64,000 bases of DNA, from assembly GCA_947044365.1 (NCBI GenBank), contig OX345636.1:3182001-3246000 (forward strand). The letters are read 5' to 3'. Numbering within the stretch: position 1 is the first letter of the stretch; the number at the start of each line of letters is the position of its first letter. The position numbers and the translations under genes are program-made. Shown in pieces: positions 12,311 to 24,469 of this stretch. This DNA comes from Petrosia ficiformis. Its lineage: Eukaryota; Porifera; Demospongiae; Haplosclerida; Petrosiidae. The notes beneath the pieces were generated by a model. It made no database searches, had not been told where the DNA came from, and saw nothing but the letters and a program-made list of their open reading frames with translations.

Positions 12311-12671
12311 TACACTTGTTAGTTCTGTACTTGTCTTATTATGTTTTGTATACCTGAACATTTCTTTTCTACATTGGTTTATTACTTCTGTGCTTGTCTT
12401 ATTATGTTTTGTATACCTGAACCTTTCTTTTCTACATTGGTTTATTACTTCTGTACTTGTCTTATTATGTTTTGTATACCTGAACCTTTCTTTTCTACAT
12501 TGGTTTATTAGTTCTGTGCTTGTCTTATTATGTTTTGTATACCTGAACCTTTCTTTTCTACATTGGTTTATTACTTCTGTGCTTGTCTTATTATGTTTTG
12601 TATACCTGAACCTTTCTTTTCTACATTGGTTTATTACTTCTGTGCTTGTCTTATTATGTTTTGTATACCTT
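12311..12671. repeat. 63-bp minisatellite, block 2 (about 6 units)
   Basis: Same unit and orientation as block 1, with single-base differences such as ctgtgcttg for ctgtacttg. About 500 bp of unrelated DNA, including block Z, lies between the two blocks. Confidence 0.92.
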
Positions 12672-13740
12672 AGATTGTGTCATTATCAATGTCAAACAAG
12701 TATACTGTCAATTTGACACCAGAATTTAGTGTTTTGTTCTTAATGTAGCAATCAGTGGTGTCAGTTTTTGCCACCATAATGTGGTGTCTTGTTTGACACC
12801 AAAACCTTGGTGTCAAAGATGCACCATTATGGCATCATTTTTGCACATGTACTTGACACTAACATTTGGTGTTACAGGGACACTGGCATTTTAACAGTGT
12901 GTAATGTGCTAGCAACCGGTGAAGTGTCCCGTAGCCCGATTGTGACTGCATTAGGGTTCCTCGCCAGAACCGAATCCAAATACATACTGTGTATAGTTTT
13001 GCATAAAAATAAGCGAAAAACTGTTGTACAATCTGAGTATTCTGGCCCAATTAGCCTTGTGTCCCTAATGGGAGGCGAATCGTATGATTTGCATAGAGAA
13101 GATTAAAAAAATTGTTGAGTAAAATATGTTGGACCGCTGTAAAACCAGTTAAACCAGACCAGGCCATTGTCCAGATTGCATTCAACTAGTGAGGACGAAG
13201 CTCCATCAAAAAAGAAGACATGAAGTCAGCATTTTAATAAAAACTTCTATGTTTTGTTGTGCATACAATATAATCCAATAAGTTTACGAAATTTTATATA
13301 TTACTTTGACCACACAAACTAAAGTCTCATTGGATAGCATTTTTATAATTCATATATTTGAATAATCATGGGTTATTGAAATACCAATTTGCTAAAATGG
13401 CATCTTCAACAAAGTTTTATCTGTTTACTCATTTTGTATTCATGGGTAGTATAATTTACCTTCATAATGGTTCCATTTATATTATAGTATTTTGTTGCAA
13501 AGCCTCATTGAGTAAAAGATATATAGAGAAAAAAGTATCCCTATGACTGCTTTGTGGTGTCCAGCATTCAGTAATCATGGCTAATTTTATGGTTCCTGAA
13601 ACACATCAGCCTATTATAGTTATTATTTTGATTATTTACTCTGTTTACGAACCTTGTAGAACTTTAAGAATATATTTCAGCTAGAATAGCTAGCTATTAG
13701 TTCTAGTTTCTACGTAAGCTACACAGCTTTCTTTCTGCTG
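12672..13740. other. Stretch with inverted motifs; no secure gene
   Basis: 12700-12870 carries several ttgacacc / ggtgtcaa motifs in both orientations. An open frame to 13106 and a short frame ending SEDEAPSKKKT at about 13179-13220 look protein-like but cannot be joined to a start or recognised as a family. The rest is AT-rich. Confidence 0.4.
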
Positions 13741-13912
13741 GTCTATAGAGCTTGAGCGCACATTATTTTACGTGCCACACCCATTAATTGACCGAGCCTC
13801 CAGGAATGACGTAACTTCCTTAACTACGTATACAACGCATACACGCGTAAGTGACACAAACATATAAATAAATATATATATATATATTAGTTCGAACCCG
13901 TGGGAAAGTTGT
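13741..13912 (-). repeat. Terminal-repeat-like block Z, copy 2 (inverted)
   Basis: Inverted relative of 11812-12000: ctggtctatagagcttgagc at the start, then gaccgagcctccaggaatga, ttccttaactacgtatacaa, a (TA)n tract and ttcgaacccgtgggaaag. Confidence 0.75.
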
Positions 13913-14411
13913 AGTCTAGAAACCTTACACATCAAACAGACCTGCCTTGATATAACAAAGTACACTGACAGGAAATGAAGTTACAACACAGGAAGTAGAA
14001 GTTATAAACCAGTGATTAAATAATTAATTTTCAAATAAAAAGAGTATTCCCTACTCCAGGGTAAACTATCTACAGAGATAGTCATCAACACAGCTACTAC
14101 AGTCAGTAGACATTGCTTTTAGTTCCAATAACTCTGGAATGCTCAAAAGCAAGGCAAGCACACAAAAACCTTTAACTGTTCCAGCTCTCATTATAGCAAT
14201 TACCTCTAATCTGTGATACAACATCCTTCCTTTCAGAACTTCAGTAACTCTGGAACTTCCCTTTTCCCGTAGAACTCTTCAATACTAGTTTTTAAAACAT
14301 GATTTATTTCTCCACAACCAACACAGTAAACTATAACTCATCACATGGGCATGTCTACGCTATTATGTGGGAGTTTTGTCATTAGCCTGGGTTCGGTTAA
14401 CATCCAATAAA

Positions 14412-14986
14412 ATGTGTGAAGCTTCTACAACACCAACCACAGTTATTTTAGGGTAAGTATATACATGCAGTATACAGCTTTACTTGTATACACACTCATA
14501 CGAGTAGAGAAGTAGACTTATTAAGCGTGTGGAAATTATTTTAATTTTATTTATCTTGATACATGTTGGTTGAAAAAGTTGATTCATCACATTGACTGAA
14601 ATATTTATTTGTTTCTTTGATTTTTTACATAAAGTTACAACTCCCAAAGCCCCTCCGAAATATAACGCAATTTTTTAGTATAGAATCCAAATTCTAGTGT
14701 CATTCAAAATTTATTTTTCAATTTCTATCCTTATAATAGGTATTCTGGAGTAGAACCCGCTCATCTTCAGGGTGGTGAGGTTCTTCCCCATGATAACGCT
14801 GTGCAAGTAATAAGGTTGTTATTAATGGGAAAAATTGAGGTTAGCAATGATATCACACATGATTTTAGAGCCATTGAGTATACCTGTCCAGAATGTGACA
14901 TTCGAGATACCACATTGCCATTCATTCCTAACAGACTAGAAAACAGACCTCAAATGATCAAAGGAAGTCTCCTGGCTGGTCTGTAG
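14412..14986 (+). CDS. Candidate two-exon gene, product unknown, 3' end in a repeat
   Basis: Exon 1 (14412-14452) starts with ATG, encodes MCEASTTPTTVIL plus two bases and ends at a textbook donor GG|GTAAGT. The intron is 287 bp and ends ATAATAG. Exon 2 (14740-14986) continues in frame (GYSGVEPAHLQGGEVLP...) with the pair CPEC and ends with TAG, giving about 95 codons. I do not recognise the family. The last codons (SLLAGL) come from block Z copy 3, so the original reading frame was probably longer and has been cut short by that repeat. No promoter or poly(A) signal is clear. It may be a host gene fragment or cargo of the block-Z element. Confidence 0.4.
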
Positions 14987-15137
14987 CTCAAACGCACGTT
15001 CTGTTATGCTCTTTTATTAATTGATCAAGCCCTCAGGAATGATGCAACTTCCTTAACTACATATACAACGCATAGTCGCACAAGTGACACAAACATATAT
15101 ATATATATATATAGATTCAACCCTGTGGAAAGGAACT
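14964..15137 (-). repeat. Terminal-repeat-like block Z, copy 3 (inverted)
   Basis: Starts tcctggctggtctgtagctc, then gatcaagccctcaggaatga, ttccttaactacatatacaa, a (TA)n tract and ttcaaccctgtggaaagg. It is the mirror image of the copy at 11812-12000. Confidence 0.75.
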
Positions 15138-15283
15138 ATAGGGATGGCCCTATGAGCCATAAAAACATTTAAGGCCAATTGAGTAACCATTACAAGGATT
15201 TGGTGACTCAGACCATGCCTCATCAGTGATGATAATGTAAGTAGTGCAATCTTACAATTAACATTTTTAGTATTCATTATAAT

Positions 15284-17312
15284 TAGGGCTGCAACGAATA
15301 TTTGCTCCATTAGCCTGCTTGATTACTCAGTATCAGGATACCAAATTCAGCATCCTATAATCTGGTCAGATGCCACGTGGATGTAACATGATTACACATG
15401 GTAATTCCGCATCCGCATACCAGTAAGTGGCATGAAAATTGTTAGGTAGTCGATGGCTACAAGGAAGCTTACTAGCCCTGTTTGGGACTACTTTGAGTTG
15501 TCAGAGGAAATTGTGAATGGTAAAAAAAAAACAAAGAAGGTCATATGCAAGCTATGTGATGGATTAAAGCTGGTTTATGGAGGGGAGAATATCGAACCAT
15601 TTGGAAACAATGCATCAAGTTGAGTATGTACCAAGTGAAACTGGAAAAAAAGAGCAAGCTACACTTTGTGCGTTCCAGGCAAAGAAGTGCTCTTCAGATC
15701 GTGCAAACATGATAACTAAACTGATTGCAGAGCTTGTGTCAAGGGACTCATTGATGGAAATTGGAACCTAGATACAAGGTGCCTTCTCGGCCACATGTTA
15801 CTACCACTTGTCAAATAATTTACAGCAATCTAAAGGAAGAACTTAAGGGAACTCTTGTGTCAAGAGATTTTGCTATGATCTACGGACTAGTAGAGCAACT
15901 GAAAGCTATATAACTATAACTGCACACTTTTTAGATGAGGAGTGGAATCTACAAGATAAGTTTTTGCTCACACATGAGATGCCTGAAAGACATACAGCTA
16001 AGCACATTGCTGAGAGACTTCAAGAGTCAGTGAAACATTTTAATATTGATGAGAGAAACATCTCTGCAATTGTCCAGGACAATGCCAGAAACATCAAGCT
16101 TGCTGTCCAAAAGCTTGGTTGGCAGGATGTACCGTGTTTTGTACACACTTTGCAGTTAGGAGTGAACAGTGGATTGGATTCAAGCCAAATTAGCAGGCTC
16201 ATTGCAATAGAACGAAAGTTAGTGGGGTATTTTAAACGTAGTGCCGTTTCCATGACTGCCTTGAAAAAGAAGCAACAGCAGATGAATATCCCTCAGCACC
16301 ACCTTCTCCGGGATGTTGCCACAAGGTGGAATTCCACCTATTTCATGAAGGAGCGGCTCCTGGAGCAATGATGGAGTATTTATGCTGTATTTCATAATGA
16401 AAATGTTACACAGGTACAGTACAGGAATCTCTATCTTAATGAAGGTCAATGGAGTCTGTTAGAACAGATGGTAAAGATCCTCAAACCCTTGTGGGTGGCT
16501 ACAACAGCTTTATGTGCGTCACAGATTGTTTCTGTGGTATACCCTGTCATCAATGGACTCTTAAACAAACACCTATTTGCTAGCTCAGATGATCTACCAC
16601 AAGTTAAGGCTTTCAAGGAGAAGGTTTCTGCAGAGATTAAATAAATGCTGTTTTACTCCTGGAAGTTTGGAAACTGAAGACAATGCTTCTCTTTTAGCAG
16701 CAGCTATTGACCCAAGTACCATCAACTGAAACTTTTGAGCGACACCCAGCATTCAATTATCCATGATGCAGAAAACTGAAATGATGCTCTCACCAGATGA
16801 GACTGAGGACAAAGAGCCAGCTTCCAAAAAGAAGAAACCAGAGACTGCCCTTTCTTTCCTCCTTGTGAGGATGAAGACACAAGAGGAAAAGAGGAAGAAA
16901 TAGAAAGATTCCTTAGAGAGCCAACACTTAATTCTGATGCTTCATCTTTGGAGTGGTGGAGTAAAAATGCAGAATGATTCACAACATTAGCTCGTATGGC
17001 TCGAAAAATTTCTTGCAACCCTGCTACTTCGGTGCCAGAAGAAGGGTAATTTCTACTGCTAGACTTTTCATCAACCAGCAGAGGTGCAGCCTATTACCAG
17101 AAAATGTGGACATGTTGGTATTTCTAAATAAGAACTAACCATCTTTGGACTGAATTAGTATTACATACTGAATTGTTAATCAGTATTATAATCTGGATTG
17201 TTAAAAATTATTTTAGAAATTAATTAAAAATTAATTAAATTATTAACTGATATTGGTTTGTCAAGGCATCAGGATATCCTGATACACAAAATCACTATTC
17301 GTTGCAGCCCTA
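15284..17312 (+). mobile_element. Full-length hAT transposon (dead), with TIRs and TSD
   Basis: The ends are TAGGGCTGCAACGAATA and its inverse TATTCGTTGCAGCCCTA with one mismatch. Both flanks carry the 8-bp target duplication attataat (15276-15283 and 17313-17320). The element is 2029 bp and holds one degraded ZBED-type transposase in the plus orientation. A related sequence without the insertion lies at 17812-17870, so an 'empty site' paralogue is visible in the same window. Confidence 0.93.
15453..17140 (+). pseudogene. hAT (ZBED-type) transposase relic
   Basis: From the ATG at 15453 the reading matches a BED zinc finger: SPVWDYFE, the cysteine pair in VICKLCDG, then HLETMH in a shifted frame. 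The hAT core follows: FLDEEWNLQDK, IVQDNARN, CFVHTLQLGVN, DVATRWNST. The C-terminal dimerisation region has FLREPTL and SLEWWSKNA near 16905-16980, then a degraded tail to about 17140. Disabling changes: a frameshift near 15580, a TAG at 15769-15771 in its frame, a further frame change before 15930, TGA at 16369-16371, TAA near 16642 and several stops after that. It cannot make an active enzyme. The gene lies wholly inside the TIRs. Confidence 0.9.
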
Positions 17313-18109
17313 ATTATAATACATGGTAGTATTGAAGTAGCTTAAGCTATTTTTCTATAGTTGTGCAATTTTAACCACTGCATTATAAAGAAACCGAGTA
17401 GCACCACAGCTAAAGTCAAACTGCTCAACATTGGTTAAAAACTAGTATTATTTTTGTTATAGACCATCATTCCTGTCTTGATTTATTGCATGTTTGAAAT
17501 TTGCTTTTGATTGTAACTTTTCGATTTTTGCAAAATTGGTTAGGAGGATCCCTCTTTAATTAATTTATGTAGCAAAAATAAAATCCTTCATTTTCTGGTT
17601 GGATGCTGTAAATGACCTCTTAGCACACCACACCTAAACGAGTTTCTCAAGATTGTAAGGTATGGCTGGTAGCGACCTAAGCTCCCAAAGGTGAGCAGTA
17701 TATCCCCCACCTTAATTGTGCAACCATACCCGAGGAATTGCCAACCCAGACCACGACTCATCACCTTGTCAGACTGTCGCACAGCAGGAATGAGTGATGA
17801 TGAAGATGATGTAAGTAGTGCAATCTTACAATTAATGTTCATTATAATACACAGTAGTATTGAATTAAATAAATAGTAAATGTACAGAAGTTAAAATTAA
17901 TAGTCACAAATCAGCGATCGATCATATGAACTACTGCATCAAAGGTACAACTGTAAAGCAATAAAATTAAAATTCTTTACTACCTCCTACACATACTAGT
18001 AAGAGAGACAAGGATATCATCACTGAAATTTGCCCTGCTCTCCCTTCCATAAAGAAGGACATCAGAAAGTAATATAGAAATAATCTTTTGCAAAGACTAA
18101 CCAATCATG
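17313..18109. other. hAT flank with its paralogous empty site
   Basis: 17660-17870 is related to the sequence either side of the hAT element: gtaagtagtgcaatcttaca and attataataca occur in both, and here attataat (17841-17848) is uninterrupted. A possible tiny first exon lies at 17790-17810 (ATG, seven codons MSDDEDD, then GTAAGT), but no second exon could be linked to it. Confidence 0.6.
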
Positions 18110-18366
18110 AATCTGACTTTAAACTCACTTAGTTAGACAGAAGGCATTCTAAGAAAGCCATAAATACCAAAAACATGTTTCATTAGCTACAGGAAAGCAG
18201 CAAGGCGAGCTGTGTTTTGAAGTATAGTAGTCAGTGGCAACCTCCACAATTAGTGTCTCTTTATCTCTTTCGTTAGGCATCTTTGGACAGCTTAAACAAA
18301 AGAAATGTCTTCTTCATGCTGTGTGCATGTCAGTTTCTTTTATATTCCATGATTTCATACTATGTT
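18110..18366 (-). repeat. Interspersed repeat R1, copy 2 (inverted)
   Basis: Inverted relative of 8700-8960. It shares agttagacagaaggc-like sequence, ctacaggaaagcagcaaggc, and gtcttcttcatgctgtgtg and ttccatgatttcatactatg at the other end. Confidence 0.7.
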
Positions 18367-18777
18367 TGATCAGAAAGATATATTCACACCATGCTCACAA
18401 ACTGCAATAATTGCAAATGCACATGAAGGGTTCATTTTTAACTGCACAAACAACTATGGACTTCTCTTGTCCCCCTCTTGAGATCATTGGGAACTTGTAT
18501 ACTTGTATTATTGTGTGATTTCCATTCCATACATCCACGTTTCTTCAAGGTCACTCTGTAAGCTTTTCTGGTGACTTGAATCTTGTATTACTTTTCCACT
18601 AATCTACTAGCTGATGTGCATGTGGCAGCGCGTGTGGAGCTGTGCAGCTGCGCAATGTGCCAGAACTGAGATGCTGACAATGACAAAAACTATCAATAGT
18701 TCTACACTCATCATTCAGATAATAATTAGCAATTAACAGTATGGTTGATAACTAAATTTATGCGTAATAATCTGTAA

Positions 18778-19023
18778 CTAGTGTTGTTTTAGTTAACTAT
18801 AACTAAAACCCCTTTTAGTAACGTATTGTGACTTTTAGTTAATTAAACTGTAACTAAATTACATGTCGACTGTGATAACTATAACTAACTGAAATGAAAA
18901 TTGGCCAATAATGGACACTTTTGATTAGTTAACTAAACTATAACTAAACTAAAAGTTTGAGAAACCAGGAATACTATAACCATAACTGAAAGTGGTCATT
19001 ATAGTCAAACTAAAACAACACTA
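18778..19023. mobile_element. MITE, 246 bp, hAT-like ends
   Basis: The ends TAGTGTTGTTTTAGTT and (inverted) AACTAAAACAACACTA match with about one mismatch. The flanks tctgtaac (18770-18777) and tttgtaac (19024-19031) agree at 7 of 8 bases, as expected for an aged 8-bp TSD. The body is rich in taactaaa-type motifs. It encodes no protein. Confidence 0.75.
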
Positions 19024-19031
19024 TTTGTAAC

Positions 19032-20031
19032 CTCGTTGTCAAGAACACTTCTGGTCTGAAAATGCACCAGAAGTGATCTCATGATGGTTAGAATAAAACA
19101 TTTCATGGGTGAGCATACCCTCAGAATCTCCTAGACTGAGGTGTGCCATAGGCAGACGATGTGGGGTTTCACCCCATGGATTGCATAAACAGCTGTTTTG
19201 CACTCCCTTGAACCAAATTCTAAATGCAGCCCTGTATTATATGTATACAGCATATTCCTAGGCTCACCTTCTGCTTTCTTTTTCAAATGAATGTATCATT
19301 TATTTAGGTACAGTGTCACTTTTACTTGTTAATTTATACAGTCTAATAACGGAATAGAGAGGAGAAGACAGAGAAGGGAGAGTGGTGTAATGAAGATATG
19401 TAATACACAAAATATATAAAAACTCAATCACTACTTAGATAAGCCTAACAAATACTGCTCAACCATTTAGTCTATCCTCAAAAGTATGGTCGTAGCATGC
19501 AAATTATATAATTAACCATTTGGGTAGAGTATAGAACTGAATATACAATTTTACTTAAATACTGGTATAATAGGAAACATTATCTCTACAGGATTGTGTC
19601 CCCCAGCAGAGCTAGTCCTAGGACTATGTGTCCCTAAAAGACAATTGGTACTAGGACTACCTGTCTACTAGGACAACTAATCATAGAAGTAATTGTCACC
19701 TACTGGATGCAAGTACCCCTCTCCTAACCTTACTATTACATCCTAGGCCCACACTTGTCTTGAGGTATGTATTATTCATGACAGAAAGGAGACACATGCT
19801 CATAGCAGGGAATACAACATCAACCTATAATCATGAGTCTCAGACGTTTGATCCTAGAAATACGTGTTTGGGGAGCATTTCATCTCGAGCAACAGCTCGT
19901 CTTATTACACTAGTTTACAACTCACTCTTGCAATTAAATACACCTATTCATACTGCAGACAAAGCTCATTAGGTTTCTGTTCCAATTTATATACACAAGG
20001 TATGATTTTACATGTTCTATCATTTGGTTTA
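19032..20031. other. Non-coding stretch before the gap
   Basis: No gene recognised. Several ctaggac motifs cluster at 19617-19680. Open frames here have no coding character. Confidence 0.4.
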
Positions 20032-20231
20032 NNNNNNNNNNNNNNNNNNNNNNNNNNNNNNNNNNNNNNNNNNNNNNNNNNNNNNNNNNNNNNNNNNNNN
20101 NNNNNNNNNNNNNNNNNNNNNNNNNNNNNNNNNNNNNNNNNNNNNNNNNNNNNNNNNNNNNNNNNNNNNNNNNNNNNNNNNNNNNNNNNNNNNNNNNNNN
20201 NNNNNNNNNNNNNNNNNNNNNNNNNNNNNNN
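20032..20231. other. Assembly gap (200 N)
   Basis: Exactly 200 unknown bases, so the true length is probably unknown. Any open frame crossing it is an artefact. Confidence 0.99.
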
Positions 20232-22360
20232 CATTTTTTCGTCTAGAATTATAATTCATGATAATATCAAGCAGTCTTTTCACCAAACATTACAAATTAT
20301 AAAACAAGTATTCCGTGAATAGTACTTACCTCACGTCTAGTAATATCTGAATAAAGAGTACACAACAAAAGCTTCATCTATCATTTTCATTGAAACTATG
20401 TAATACAAATTATACAAAGTTATTGAGGCTGAAAATAGTTCAGTCAAGACTAAATCAATACAATACTTACCATATTTAACTATTTTCCCTTAAAGATTAG
20501 TGACAATGTCTGAACAGATTACTAAACTAGAATTTGCATACCATCTAAGTTCTTTATCACTTCTTCGTTAAGATAGAAATACTCCTCTATGATCTACACG
20601 TTTCGCTTTCTGCGCATGGGCAAATTCAGGGCATTTATGTTTGTTGGGTGTGGCTTGGCTGCAACTATATAACTAGCCCCACCTTTGAACCATGCAAAAC
20701 AGGAAAAAACGTTTTTACAAGGAATAAAGCTGTTGAAATGTAGATTATTCAATCATGATCAAAAACAACTGAGCTGAAAAATGAAAAGTATGATCTGGAA
20801 TATGCCAGAGCTTCATTATGTTACAATACAGTCACAAGCATTTGAATAGATCTCTTCTGAATACATTATGCATCATTTCTTAGCTTGGTGGGCATAACAC
20901 AATTTTTCAAACTTTAAATTTTAAAGAATTACTATTTCAGTACTTTACCAAATAATCTTCAAAATGAGTAAATTTTGCTTAGAGTACATTACTATAAACA
21001 TCTTGTGTGAATATTGTCATTTTGAAGTAATATACTCCAACCAGTATTATAATTATTATGAGATTGTGTTGATGAAAGAATAATTTTGATCTGAATATTA
21101 TGACAGTAGTCACAAGTTCAATATAGTATTGAAATTGTGCATGATCAATATCCTGTATTCCTCATTTCCAAATTGTAAGCATTTCCACTTTTTTCATTCC
21201 TCTTTTCCTCATTTCTGTGAAATTAATAAGTATACTTCTAATTATAAATATTATGAGCTGAATTTCAGCTTGAAACATTCAGAAAAGAAATCAGTTAGCC
21301 ATAAGAAATTAAAATGTGGAATATGATAAGATGTAGGGACCAAAAGCATTCAAAAGCAGTGTATTACAGTGTTGGAGAAAATTATATGATTATCAAAGAC
21401 TTTTGGAAAAGATATACTGTCACAAACTTACGTATATTGTGTAAATATCTTGAAAAGGTATTCATGCATGAGGGTAAATGGAGTCTCTCTTTCCAGTTCC
21501 ATCAACCAACTGAGACATCCAAACATGCTAAGTTATCTGGTCCTACTTGTTAGTCCTCCTACTAAACATACTAAGTCATCTTGTCCCCCTACGAATCAAT
21601 GAAGGAGCCAAGAACTTGGGTTACCTAATGAGACAGAAAACCAAAACTGAGCTTGTGATATTATCAATGTTGAGTTGTGTCAAGTCACAAAACAGTTAAA
21701 GCCAAAGCATTGGGTTGATGTTTTTACTTCACTCATCAAAATGTCATTTAAAAGAAGTTAAATAGTAGTTTACTAAAACTAAACAATCATTCAGTCTTCT
21801 TAATAATTATGTATAATTATAATGAAGTGATGTAAAATTCAGCTCTTATGCAGTACTATAATAAATTATTTGAACCATCAGACAATTTTTTAATACAGAA
21901 AAGACAATGCACATTGTGCATTTCTACTTACATATTTAGTAACAATTAATTTTCTCGGCTTAATCTTGTCACACATTTCATTTTTGTCTTCTCCATCTAC
22001 ATATAATAATTATTATAATTGATATACTGGTAATGATTACAAATGTCATGTATCTTACATTACAGCTAGATATGGCACAATTTGTCATGAAAACAAATTA
22101 GGAGAAACTTTGCATCAGATGCATTGTAACTATGATTGTGATCAGTATGTATATGTAATAAACTTTGTTGTATATGCCAAAAATAACAGATGCTGAGGGG
22201 TACTGTGATAACTGTATATGTTATATCTAATTTCCTGTAAACCTTACAAGTGTTATGTTATAAATAGTTCTGTTCTTTTATTCTAGTCAGTTCTGTACAT
22301 TAGTTTTTCTATTAATAGTAGTCTAAGTTTGTTACAAAGCGTGTTCGGTCACAACAGGTA
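20232..22360. other. AT-rich non-coding stretch
   Basis: No gene, RNA or clear repeat was recognised. Short frames at 21129-21553 are AT-driven and lack splice or family support. Confidence 0.4.
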
Positions 22361-22374
22361 CATCCACATAAACA

Positions 22375-22580
22375 TCTGGATGCATTTATGTACAGACACA
22401 TGGATGCATTGATGCAATGATGCATTGATGCAGAGATGCATTGATGCCTGCATGCACTGATGCCTTGATGTGCAGATGCACGGATGCATGACGCATTGAT
22501 GCACAAATGCATTGATACCTGATGCATTGATGCACCGATGCCTGGATTCGTGGACTGATGCACTAATGCATAAACTGATG
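22375..22580. repeat. Degenerate gatgcatt-type minisatellite
   Basis: Roughly twenty copies of an 8-9 bp motif related to gatgcatt (gatgcattgatgcaatgatg and so on). The minus-strand frame made of His/Ala/Ser/Cys-rich repeats is a by-product of the motif. Confidence 0.88.
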
Positions 22581-22599
22581 CTACAGAGATTATGTACAT

Positions 22600-23526
22600 T
22601 AAATTTTATATCAAGGGTAGTAAACTGTCCATCCTTTTCTAATACGTTTTTAATTATTAACCCTGTATAGGTGAGGAGTGTGTTTCTTTAATTTTTACCC
22701 GTAAAAGCATCAATATTCCAAATAATAATAATATCATAGTTTATGCTAGTATATCGATTTTATATAACACAAAGAAAACAGAGTTATATATATGCACATT
22801 GTAACACAAATGTCAGCAATTGTAATTGTGTTGGGAGAAATCAGCCAGTATATCTACTTGCAGAATTTGCAACGAAATGTCTCTTATGTTGATGGGCGTC
22901 TATAGAAATTTACACATTGCCAATGGTACCATCTCCAGCACCTGTCGCAACCAATCCATGAGCTAATTTTTCTTTGTAACTTAAGACACACTTGGCAAAT
23001 ATAAACTCCTGTATTATATTGAAATGAGAAAGCCATAATAAAGCAAATATAAATCTTACCAGATTCCTCTAAGGCCTTCTTTTTTATACATTTACACCTC
23101 TTAAGTTAAAATTGATGAGCGTCATAAATACAGGAGAAGTATAGTACCATAGCATACATATGTTTATTACATCTTACAGTGACAGTGAAGAGTAACTGGA
23201 GTGCTCTTTATTTTCAGTGCATTGTTAAGCTGTAATTGTGTCCATAGCTTTTCTCCAATCACTTAATTACAATTATTTCTTTTTAGTAACATTTTTTTCA
23301 TTAAAGACTATTGCAAAATATGAAGGACATAGAAAATCTGCTATAGGGAGTTTGTTGTGTAATGGCAAAGAATATGCATTGCTTCATTAGCTTCTTGGGT
23401 TTTGCAGAAGACAATTGGGATATGAGCAATGTTGCTGGTAATCATAGTGGTAAGCTAATGATTATAACAATAATTGCAATAATTGAATTACATATATAAT
23501 TACATATATACATATTATATAATATA

Positions 23527-23557
<31 letters not shown>

Positions 23558-23560
23558 GTA
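22600..23560. other. Non-coding stretch ending in (TA)n
   Basis: No gene recognised. A long (TA)n/(TATG) tract at 23500-23560 leads straight into the MITE. Confidence 0.4.
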
Positions 23561-23857
23561 TTGGAGCTGGGAATCGGCTGAGATTCTGAAATCAATTATT
23601 ACTAACTACAAATCAATTGATAATCAATTAAAATCAACAAAGTAATTAGGCCAATTAAGTTAATTAATGCAGAAAACTCCTCCTAATTAATGGTTGAAAA
23701 GGGTTGCTGGCACTTCCACATTGTACATTATTACCTGTCTCAAGCTTACTTTTGGATTAATTAGCATAATCAATATCACAGACATACAATCTATAATCAG
23801 AAGAATTTTCCAAATCGATTGATTAATACATTAATTGATGAACCATCCCAGTCCTAA
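23561..23857 (-). mobile_element. hAT-type MITE, 297 bp, second copy (inverted)
   Basis: Inverted relative of the 2705-3001 MITE: tcggctgagattctgaaatc here corresponds to the inverse of the right end there, and the length is the same. The ends ttggagctggg and cccagtcctaa are a diverged TIR. It sits inside a (TA)n tract, with tatatgta and tatatata as a likely 8-bp TSD (7 of 8). Confidence 0.75.
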
Positions 23858-23876
23858 TATATATATATATATATAG

Positions 23877-24090
23877 GGCATGCTTCAAAGCTTCTGACAG
23901 TGCTATAAATGTGATATGTACACCATGGTTTGATATGTGCACTGTGTGGTTTGAGGCTTCATGAAATATATTCGTTAATGTCATGTCCACTCGTGCAAAT
24001 TCAGCTTATAATCACCTCGATCAGCCTCAGGCTCGGTGATTACAAATCGGATATAGCACTCATTGCATATGATTGACATAACCTATATAT
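23877..24090 (+). repeat. Interspersed repeat R3, copy 2
   Basis: Resembles 8157-8455 (see there): catgtccactcgtgc, cttataatcacctcg and a cctcaggctcggtgattac stretch. It is bounded by (TA)n on both sides. Confidence 0.5.
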
Positions 24091-24469
24091 ATATATATAT
24101 ATATATAAATAAAATTATATATAGAGTCAGTCACACACACGTATATATATGTGTGACCGACTCAGCAAAAACCAGTTTTATGAATTGAGATTTCTTATAT
24201 ACATGAATAGAGCATTAAATTAGCTCTAGAATGATATATTATACATGTAAAAAAACAAAGCTACAGCAAGCGATTACATATATATGTATGTATAGAAATA
24301 TAATATGTATATATATATAATTATATATATTATATATATATAATTATATGTAAGACCTAACTTGAAAACATGTGGCTTCCATGTTTGTTTGAGGTGAGCT
24401 ATAGAAGCAGAGATAAGAAATCCCCAGTATCTTCATTGGTGATTGCAGTCCGATAGCATTGTTGATGAC

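Noticed and set aside
12789..13106. 105-codon frame starting MFDTKTLV
   Set aside because: Begins in repeated tgacacc motifs, an opposite-strand frame is also open, and no homologue is recognised.
13880..13905. tRNA-like B-box (gttcgaaccc) suggesting a SINE or tRNA
   Set aside because: No A-box at the right distance and no cloverleaf; it belongs to block Z.
19864..20322. 152-codon frame across the gap
   Set aside because: Most of it is translated N; it is an artefact of the assembly gap.
22360..22580. CRISPR-like array
   Set aside because: Eukaryotic minisatellite with no spacers of even length; the same holds for the W, T and 63-bp arrays.
22312..22599. His/Ala/Cys-rich repeat protein on the minus strand
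   Set aside because: Direct product of the gatgcatt minisatellite.
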